Of a stretch of DNA of 64,000 nucleotides, positions 58,472 through 64,000 are shown piece by piece. Numbering within the stretch: the first letter of the stretch is position 1; every line of letters starts with the position of its first letter. The notes beneath the pieces were generated by a model that was given only the letters and a program-made list of their open reading frames with translations, had not been told where the DNA came from and did not search any database. The DNA is from Dehalococcoidia bacterium (GTDB taxonomy: Bacteria; Chloroflexota; Dehalococcoidia; Tepidiformales; Tepidiformaceae). The translations under genes were made by a program, and so were the position numbers. Where the stretch lies: NCBI GenBank assembly GCA_022827945.1, contig JAJEIT010000055.1, positions 17,075 to 81,074 of the forward strand. The letters run 5' to 3'.

Positions 58472-59152
58472 CTACTCCCCCGCCGCCTCGCGCTGCCGCC
58501 GCAGCCAGTCCTGCACGAACGGGTTGTGGTCCCGCTCGAACGCCACCGTCGTCTCCTGCATGTGGCCCGGCAGCACGATCGTCTCCTCCGGCAGCGTCAG
58601 CAGCTCGTTCGTGATGCTGCGCATCTCCTCGTCGAAGTCCCCGCCCGGCAGGTCCGTGCGCCCGATGGAACCCCGGAAGAGCGTGTCTCCGCTGAAGAGC
58701 AGGCCGTCGGCGTAGTAGCTGACGCTGCCCGGCGTGTGGCCGGGCGTCGCGATCGCCTTCAGCTTCAGCCCCGCCACCTCCACGTCGTCCCCGTTCGTGA
58801 CGAAGCCGTTCGGGTCCGGCGGCGCCTGCGACTCGTCGATGCCGAAGCTCGACACCGCCCCCTGCCACCCGTTCCGCAGCAGGTCGAGGTCGCTCTGGTG
58901 CAGCAGGAACGATGCTCCCGTCGCCGCCTGTACCCCGCGAACCCCCAGAATGTGGTCGACATGCGCGTGCGAGTTCGCGATCGCCTTGATCGTCACCCCC
59001 ATGTCCTTCGCCAGCGCCAGCACCTCGTCCGGCTGGTCCCCCGGATCGATGCAGATCGCCTCACCCGTGCGGCGGTTCCCTACCACCCAGCAGTTCTCGG
59101 CGAAGACCCCCACCACGATCCCCCGCACCATGATCTCGTTCGCGACGTCCAT
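58472..59152 (-). CDS. MBL-fold metallo-hydrolase (glyoxalase II-like, YcbL group)
   Basis: I choose ATG 59152, with GGGGAAG eight bases upstream, over the ORF-track GTG at 59173. The metal motif is NSHAHVDHILG (HxHxDH), then ATPGHTPGSVSYY, LFSGDTLFRGSIGRTDLPGGD and VLPGHMQETTV. These match small hydroxyacylglutathione-hydrolase-like enzymes. The C-terminal substrate domain of true GloB is reduced. Divergent from the TauE gene, with a 53-bp gap. Confidence 0.92.
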   Translation of the reverse strand: MDVANEIMVRGIVVGVFAENCWVVGNRRTGEAICIDPGDQPDEVLALAKDMGVTIKAIANSHAHVDHILGVRGVQAATGASFLLHQSDLDLLRNGWQGAVSSFGIDESQAPPDPNGFVTNGDDVEVAGLKLKAIATPGHTPGSVSYYADGLLFSGDTLFRGSIGRTDLPGGDFDEEMRSITNELLTLPEETIVLPGHMQETTVAFERDHNPFVQDWLRRQREAAGE

Positions 59153-59205
59153 GCGCGGAGCTTCCCCGCCCACCGCCGCCCCGTCAACCGCGCCGGGACG
59201 TCCCC

Positions 59206-59934
59206 ATGAGCCCCCTCGACCTCGTACTCATCAGTGTCCTCGGAGCCGTGGCGGCCCTCCCCCAGAACGTGGCCGGCTTCGGCTTCGCCCTCGTCCTCGC
59301 CCCCCTCCTCGTTCTCTTCATCGACCCCGAGGAGACCGTCATCATCGTCAACATCCTCGCCATGCTCTCGGCCACGGCGGTGGTCTGGAGGCTCCGGCAC
59401 GCCGTCGCCTGGCGCACGGTCGGCATCCTCTTCGTCGCGTCCTTCGTCGGGATGCCGCTGGGGTTGCTCGTGCTCCTCGCCGTCGATCCGACGGTGATCC
59501 AGGTGCTAATAGCCCTCGCCGTGCTTAGCGGGACGCTCGCCCTTGCCCGCGGTCTCACCATCGGTGGCAACACCGCCATCGCCGCCGCCGCGGGCGTCGC
59601 GGGCGGCTTCCTGCGCACCAGCACCAGCGCCGCCGGCCCGCCCGTCATCCTCTACCTCCAGGCGCGGCAACTCGCCCCCGACCCCTTCCGCGCGACCGGA
59701 TCGTTCTTCCTCATGGCGACAGGCGCGGTCGCTATCGTCCTCTATGCCGCCACCGGCAGCCTCGACGCCGACATCGGCCTCTCCGTGGGCGCTGCCATCC
59801 CCGGCGTCGCCGTCGGCACCGCCGTCGGCGCGGTGTTCGCAGGGCGCGTCAACGAGCGTGTGTTCCGCCGGCTCGTCACCGTCCTCTTGGTTGCCACCGC
59901 CGTCACGGCTCTCGTCACGGCCTTCCTCGGCTAG
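59206..59934 (+). CDS. TauE/SafE family sulfite/organosulfonate exporter-like protein
   Basis: The 242-residue protein has seven to eight membrane helices. The first half contains [34 protein letters not shown] and the second half repeats it as [26 protein letters not shown], the duplicated TauE/SafE (DUF81) architecture. Homologues export sulfite, sulfolactate or other anions. Substrate unknown. No strong ribosome site is visible. Confidence 0.88.
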   Translation: MSPLDLVLISVLGAVAALPQNVAGFGFALVLAPLLVLFIDPEETVIIVNILAMLSATAVVWRLRHAVAWRTVGILFVASFVGMPLGLLVLLAVDPTVIQVLIALAVLSGTLALARGLTIGGNTAIAAAAGVAGGFLRTSTSAAGPPVILYLQARQLAPDPFRATGSFFLMATGAVAIVLYAATGSLDADIGLSVGAAIPGVAVGTAVGAVFAGRVNERVFRRLVTVLLVATAVTALVTAFLG

Positions 59935-59967
59935 CACTGCCCCTCGCAACCCTGCCCCTCTCCCGCG

Positions 59968-59973
59968 TACCCT
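59968..59973 (+). promoter_or_regulatory. -10 element of leaderless carboxyltransferase gene
   Basis: TACCCT-TCCGCCC-ATG, seven-base spacing and no Shine-Dalgarno sequence. Confidence 0.35.
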
Positions 59974-59980
59974 TCCGCCC

Positions 59981-61591
59981 ATGGCCCTCGACGACCTCCC
60001 CCTGCTCCCCACCCGCGTCGACGTCCTCGACGATCGCTACCGGGAGAACCGCGAGGCCAACCTCGCCCTCGTCGACGACCTCCGCGACCGCCTCGCGCGC
60101 GTCGAACAGGCGGGCGGCCAGCGCTACGTCGAGCGCCACCACGCCCGTGGCAAGCTCCTCGCGCGCGAGCGCATCCAGCGCCTCATCGACCCCGACGGCG
60201 CTTTCCTCGAGCTGAGCCCCCTCGCCGCCGACGGCGTTTACGACGACGACGTGCCCGCCGCCGGCATCGTCACCGGCATCGGACGCGTCAGCGGCCGCGA
60301 GTGCGTCATCATCGCCAACGACGCCACCGTGAAGGGCGGCTCCTACTACCCGCTCACCGTGCGCAAGCACCTCCGCGCCCAGGAGATTGCCGAGCAGAAC
60401 CACCTCGCCTGCATCTACCTCGTCGACTCCGGCGGCGCCTTCCTCCCCCTTCAGCACGATGTCTTCCCCGACCGCGACCACTTCGGCCGCATCTTCTACA
60501 ACCAGGCCAACCTCAGCGCGAAGGGCATCTACCAGGTCGCCGCCGTCATGGGCTCCTGCACGGCCGGGGGCGCCTACGTCCCCGCCATGAGCGACGAGAC
60601 GGTCATCGTCCGTGGCACCGGCACGATCTTCCTCGGCGGGCCGCCCCTCGTGAAGGCCGCCACCGGGGAGGAGACGACCGCCGAGGAGCTCGGCGGCGCC
60701 GACGTCCACACCCGCATCAGCGGCGTCGCCGACCACTTCGCCGAGGACGACGAGGACGCCCTCCGCACCGTCCGCAGCATCATCGCCAGCATCCCCGCCA
60801 CCAAGACCCCGCCCTGGGAGGTGCCCGACGCCGCCCCGCCCCTCCATGACCCGGAGGAGCTGTACGGCGTCGTCCCGCCCGACTACGGCCGCACCTACGA
60901 CGTGCGCGAGGTCATCGCTCGCCTCGTCGACGGCTCCCGCTTCCACGAGTTCAAGGCGCGCTACGGCACGACCCTCGTCTGCGGTTTCGCCCGCATCACC
61001 GGCTTCCCCGTCGGCATCATCGCCAACAACGGCATCCTCTTCGGCGAGAGCGCCCTCAAAGGCGCCCACTTCGTCGAGCTCTGCGGCCAGCGCCGTGTCC
61101 CCCTCGTCTTCCTCCAGAACATCACCGGCTTCATGGTCGGCCGCCAGTACGAGAACGCCGGCATCGCACGCGACGGCGCCAAGATGGTCACCGCCGTCGC
61201 CAGCGTCGCCGTTCCCAAGTTCACGGTCGTCATCGGCGGCAGCTTCGGCGCCGGCAACTACGCCATGGCCGGACGCGCCTACTCGCCCCGCCAGCTCTGG
61301 ATGTGGCCCAACGCCCGCATCAGCGTCATGGGCGGCGAGCAGGCAGCCAACGTTCTCCTCCAGGTCCGCCTCGACCGGGGCGAGGAGCTGAGCGAGGAGG
61401 AGCAGCGCGCCTTCATGGCCCCCACGCTCGAAACCTACGAGCGTGAGGGCTCCCCGTACTTCAGCAGCGCCCGCCTCTGGGACGACGGCGTCATCGACCC
61501 GCTCGACACCCGCCGCGTCCTCTCCATGGGCATCTCCGCCGCTCTCAACGCCCCGATCCCCGAGACCGACTGGGGCGTCTTCCGCATGTAG
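59981..61591 (+). CDS. Acyl-CoA carboxylase carboxyltransferase (beta) subunit, MccB/PccB-like
   Basis: The 536-residue crotonase-fold carboxyltransferase starts at ATG 59981. It has [132 protein letters not shown], typical of methylcrotonyl-CoA carboxylase beta subunits, then [27 protein letters not shown]. It transfers carboxyl from biotin to an acyl-CoA. The biotin carboxylase gene starts 1.65 kb downstream, after a PLP decarboxylase gene. Confidence 0.95.
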   Translation: MALDDLPLLPTRVDVLDDRYRENREANLALVDDLRDRLARVEQAGGQRYVERHHARGKLLARERIQRLIDPDGAFLELSPLAADGVYDDDVPAAGIVTGIGRVSGRECVIIANDATVKGGSYYPLTVRKHLRAQEIAEQNHLACIYLVDSGGAFLPLQHDVFPDRDHFGRIFYNQANLSAKGIYQVAAVMGSCTAGGAYVPAMSDETVIVRGTGTIFLGGPPLVKAATGEETTAEELGGADVHTRISGVADHFAEDDEDALRTVRSIIASIPATKTPPWEVPDAAPPLHDPEELYGVVPPDYGRTYDVREVIARLVDGSRFHEFKARYGTTLVCGFARITGFPVGIIANNGILFGESALKGAHFVELCGQRRVPLVFLQNITGFMVGRQYENAGIARDGAKMVTAVASVAVPKFTVVIGGSFGAGNYAMAGRAYSPRQLWMWPNARISVMGGEQAANVLLQVRLDRGEELSEEEQRAFMAPTLETYEREGSPYFSSARLWDDGVIDPLDTRRVLSMGISAALNAPIPETDWGVFRM

Positions 61592-61692
61592 GGCGCGAGC
61601 GTCGCGCTCGCGCCTCCGGGATGCGCAACTCTTGCGTGCTAGACTCGCCGCCCGCCCGTTTCGCGATGGAGGCGGCGGCTGGAGGAAGGCAG

Positions 61693-63207
61693 ATGCCCGA
61701 AGGACCGGAGAGCGGCAAGGCGGCTGCCTCCACCTCCCACGATGAAAGGGAGGCAAGTGTCGAAAGCTCGCTGACCAACGGACTGCAGATGTCGCACGAG
61801 CAAATGCTGGAGCTCGGGCGCAAGGCCCTCGACCTCGTCGTGGACCGCATTGAGAGCCTCCCTTCCGAGCAGGCCTGGGATGGCGAGTTCCGGAAGGTTC
61901 TCGAGTCCCACCTCGCCGAGGATCCCCCCGAGGGCCCCAATCCCGCTTCCGAGGTGCTCGACAGGCTCGCGCGGGACGTGCTCCCCTTCAGCGCGCGCCT
62001 CGATCACCCTCGCTTCTTCGGTTTTATCCCCACCTCGCCCACCTGGCCCGGCGTCGTCGCCGACTTCCTCGCTGCGGGCTACCTGTTCAACCAGTGCACG
62101 TGGCTCGTCGCGAGCGGCCCCAGCCAGGTCGAGCTCGTCGTCATCGACTGGTTCAGGCGCTGGCTCGGATACCCCGAGGGGGCGGGCGGGCTCTTCACCA
62201 GCGGTGGCTCGGCCGCCAGCGTCGACGCCTTCGTCGCCGCCCGCGAGGCCGCCGGCCACCCCGAACGAGCCACCGTCTACATGAGCGACCAGAGCCACAG
62301 CGCCCTCCCCCGCGCGGCCGTGATCGTCGGCATCCGCCGCGACCACATCCGCAAGATTCCGAGCGACAGCAGCTTCCAACTCGACATGGAGGCGCTCTCC
62401 AATGCTGTCGCCGCCGACCGCGCTGCCGGGCTGAACCCTATCGCCGTCTGCGCCAATGCCGGTACCTCCAGCACCGGCTCCATCGACCCTCTCGAGGACC
62501 TGGCGGACTTCTGCGAAGCCGCAGGCCTATGGCTTCACGTGGATGCCGCCTACGGCGGGTTCGCGGTCGTGACCGAGCAGGGCAAACAACTCCTGCGCGG
62601 CATCGAGCGCGCCGATTCGGTAGGGCTTGATGCCCACAAATGGTTCTTCCAGCCGTACGAGGCCGGCTGCCTGCTGGTGAAGGACAGGGAGACGCTCAGC
62701 GACGCCTTCCACATGCCGCACGACATCCTCCAGGACACGGTATGGGGAGCCGATCACCCCAACTTCGCGGACATCGGCCTGCAGTTGAGCCGCTCCGCCC
62801 GCGCCCTGAAAGTCTGGATGTCCGTCCAGACCTTCGGCATGGTCGCCTTCCGCGAAGCCGTCGAGAACGGGATGGAGCTCGCCGCCCGCGCCCACGACTA
62901 CGTCGACGCCAGTCCGGTCCTCGAATCCCTCAGCGCTCCGGTCCTGGGGATCGCGTGCTTCCGCGTCAATCCAGGCGGCGGCCTCCTCGATGAGGCGGCC
63001 CTGGAGGAGGTCAACCGCACCGTGCTCGCGCAGATGTTCTGGGACGATCCCGCCTTCATGTCCTCCACGATGCTGCACGGGACGTTCGCGCTCAGGATGT
63101 GCATCATCAATCACACCACCACCTGGGACGACGTGCGCGAGACCCTTGAAGCGGTCGAGGGCTTCGGGAGGAAGGCGCTCTCGCAGAGGGATGCCCTCGC
63201 GCAATAG
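61693..63207 (+). CDS. Pyridoxal-dependent decarboxylase, group II (AADC/GAD-like)
   Basis: From ATG 61693 (GGAGGAAGG upstream) the product is 504 residues, 24 fewer than the ORF-track form. The fold type I signature is ARLDHPRFFGFIPTSPTWPGVVADFLAAGYLFNQCTW, LFTSGGSAASVDAFVAAREAAG, VDAAYGGFAVVTEQGKQLL and SVGLDAHKWFFQPYEAGCLLVKD with the Schiff-base Lys. It resembles aromatic-amino-acid or tyrosine decarboxylases; substrate is unknown. It lies between the two carboxylase subunits on the same strand. Confidence 0.92.
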   Translation: MPEGPESGKAAASTSHDEREASVESSLTNGLQMSHEQMLELGRKALDLVVDRIESLPSEQAWDGEFRKVLESHLAEDPPEGPNPASEVLDRLARDVLPFSARLDHPRFFGFIPTSPTWPGVVADFLAAGYLFNQCTWLVASGPSQVELVVIDWFRRWLGYPEGAGGLFTSGGSAASVDAFVAAREAAGHPERATVYMSDQSHSALPRAAVIVGIRRDHIRKIPSDSSFQLDMEALSNAVAADRAAGLNPIAVCANAGTSSTGSIDPLEDLADFCEAAGLWLHVDAAYGGFAVVTEQGKQLLRGIERADSVGLDAHKWFFQPYEAGCLLVKDRETLSDAFHMPHDILQDTVWGADHPNFADIGLQLSRSARALKVWMSVQTFGMVAFREAVENGMELAARAHDYVDASPVLESLSAPVLGIACFRVNPGGGLLDEAALEEVNRTVLAQMFWDDPAFMSSTMLHGTFALRMCIINHTTTWDDVRETLEAVEGFGRKALSQRDALAQ

Positions 63208-63231
63208 CCCGGGCTATCCCGGCCCCGCCCC

Positions 63232-63237
63232 TACAAT
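63232..63237 (+). promoter_or_regulatory. -10 element of leaderless biotin carboxylase gene
   Basis: TACAAT-GCTCCC-GTG: a near-consensus -10 exactly six bases before the start codon. Confidence 0.55.
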
Positions 63238-63243
63238 GCTCCC

Positions 63244-64000
63244 GTGTTCGAAGCCGTCCTCGTGGCGAACCGCGGCGAGATCGCCGTGCGCATCATCCGC
63301 ACCCTGCGAACGCTCGGTGTGCGCGCCGTTCTCGCGGCCTCCGTGCCCGACCGCCACAGCCTCGCCGCCCGTCTCGCCGACGAGGTCGTGCTGCTCGAAG
63401 GCCACGCCGCCGCCGACACCTACCTCGACATCGATGCCGTTGTCGCCGCGGCGAAAGACACCGGCTGCGAGGCCGTCCACCCCGGCTACGGCCTCCTCAG
63501 CGAGCGCCCCGACTTCGCCCGCGCCTGCGCCGATGCCGGCCTTGTGTTCGTCGGCCCCTCCCCGGAGACCCTGACGCTGCTCGGCGACAAGGTCGCCGCG
63601 CGCGACCTCGCAGTCGCCAACGACGTGCCCGTCGCCCCCGGTGCCGAGGGCGCGACCGATGCCGAGTTCGCCGACGCCGCCCGCGAGGTCGGCTTCCCCC
63701 TCATGCTCAAGGCCCGCGGCGGGGGCGGCGGCCTCGGCATGCGCGTCGTCCTGACCCCCGACGACCTCGGTGCCGCGATCGAGGCCGCCCGCCGCCAGAC
63801 CGCCGCCGCCTTCGGCGACGACCGCCTCTTCGTCGAGCGCTACGTCGCGAACGCCCACCACGTCGAGGTCCAGGTGCTTGCAGACGCGCACGGCCATGCC
63901 GTCCACCTCGGCGAGCGGGACTGCTCCGTCCAGCGCCGCCACCAGAAGCTCGTCGAGGAGACCCCAAGCCCCGTCGTGGACGCCTCCCTGCGCGACGAAC
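63244..64000 (+). CDS. Biotin carboxylase (alpha) subunit of acyl-CoA carboxylase (3' end outside window)
   Basis: The frame from GTG 63244 runs to the window end and is missing from the ORF track. It reads (M)FEAVLVANRGEIAVRIIRTLRTLGVRAVLAASVPDRHSLAARLADEVVLLEG, then AVHPGYGLLSERPDFARACADAGLVFVGPSPETLTLLGDKVAARDLA and the ATP-grasp loop LMLKARGGGGGLGMRVV, with HHVEVQVLADAHGHAVHLGERDCSVQRRHQKLVEETP. All are biotin carboxylase signatures. A biotinyl domain would lie beyond the edge. Confidence 0.95.
   Translation, partial: MFEAVLVANRGEIAVRIIRTLRTLGVRAVLAASVPDRHSLAARLADEVVLLEGHAAADTYLDIDAVVAAAKDTGCEAVHPGYGLLSERPDFARACADAGLVFVGPSPETLTLLGDKVAARDLAVANDVPVAPGAEGATDAEFADAAREVGFPLMLKARGGGGGLGMRVVLTPDDLGAAIEAARRQTAAAFGDDRLFVERYVANAHHVEVQVLADAHGHAVHLGERDCSVQRRHQKLVEETPSPVVDASLRDE

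Noticed and set aside
58472-59934. Persulfide dioxygenase (ETHE1) plus sulfite exporter pair
   Set aside because: The MBL protein has SGDTLFRGSIGRTDLPGGD and a glyoxalase-II-like pattern (YcbL group) without ETHE1 landmarks; the TauE family has broad substrates. The pairing is suggestive only.
1-64000. CRISPR arrays, insertion sequences, prophage, rRNA and tRNA genes
   Set aside because: No regularly spaced repeats, transposase motifs, integrase-like proteins or RNA-gene sequence signatures were seen on either strand; nearly all intergenic gaps are under 300 bp.

Overview
Organism: a very GC-rich bacterial chromosome segment with no rRNA, tRNA, CRISPR, insertion sequence or phage gene that I can see. 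The gene content points to a monoderm-type, aerobic (or microaerobic) high-GC lineage. My best guess is Chloroflexota (Dehalococcoidia, SAR202 or Tepidiforma-like). The reasons are: split cytochrome b6/subunit-IV bc complex; class E-type sortases; a 7TM-HD phosphohydrolase; a panBC leader RNA (the known 'pan' RNA motif occurs in Chloroflexota); S21 with YqeY; and a CaiB/SMP-30/SnoaL/VOC catabolic block. The phylum is inference, not proof. Layout: 1-723 is the 5' end of etfB (minus). 1056-3445 is an amtB-glnB-hypothetical nitrogen operon. 3446-5529 holds an SDR-DUF2867 gene and a MazEF module. 5583-8005 holds purU and a secreted protein. 8277-9846 holds DUF502, a small membrane protein and a triple-cluster CDGSH protein. 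9843-10602 is VapBC and 10727-11596 is sucD. 11787-16703 is a CaiB / SMP-30 / secreted barrel / MarC / SnoaL / VOC block. 16751-18870 is surE-yebC-ruvC. 18867-26002 on the minus strand holds a PPOX gene, uvrB, panC, panB, a P1 peptidase, a hypothetical gene and mutM. 26058-27696 is ruvA and an unusual DsbA-like gene. 27703-29083 is a phosphatase and a BtrH-like gene. 29166-30440 is an M16 peptidase. 30437-35150 is purQ-DUF4389-DUF4389-RDD-purL. 35221-38621 is pgpH and a serine hydrolase. 38631-39124 is HicAB. 39121-40718 holds yqeY, rpsU, DUF1992 and two micro-proteins. 40804-44927 is a quinol:cytochrome c/copper oxidoreductase operon. 45079-47711 holds a glycosyltransferase, rpsT and rho. 47802-51822 is a cell-envelope block (LysM-M23, two sortases, an acidic surface protein). 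51902-55884 holds a NIPSNAP-like gene, a P-loop kinase, rpsO and pnp. 55899-58402 is sucC and glnA. 58472-59934 is an MBL hydrolase and a TauE exporter. 59981-64000 is a biotin-dependent acyl-CoA carboxylase pair flanking a PLP decarboxylase. How genes work together: amtB/glnB (start) and glnA (57-58 kb) form the ammonium uptake, sensing and assimilation set. purU, purQ and purL serve purine synthesis. panB and panC are one pantothenate unit with a terminator/antiterminator leader. sucD and sucC are 45 kb apart. ruvC and ruvA are both present but separated, with mutM and uvrB completing a DNA-repair theme. The bc operon carries its c-type heme and a type-1 copper site in one LysM-linked lipoprotein. 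Most notable signals: (1) a panB leader with a TTGACA promoter, a T5 terminator and a matching antiterminator arm; (2) a DsbA-like protein whose two half-domains are in swapped order; (3) the cytochrome c-LysM-cupredoxin fusion; (4) rho with an intact N-domain but no ATG/GTG/TTG start; (5) a recurrent TANNNT-N6/7-start signature implying leaderless transcription of about a dozen genes; (6) five convergent gene pairs that share a CTAG/CTAA double stop.
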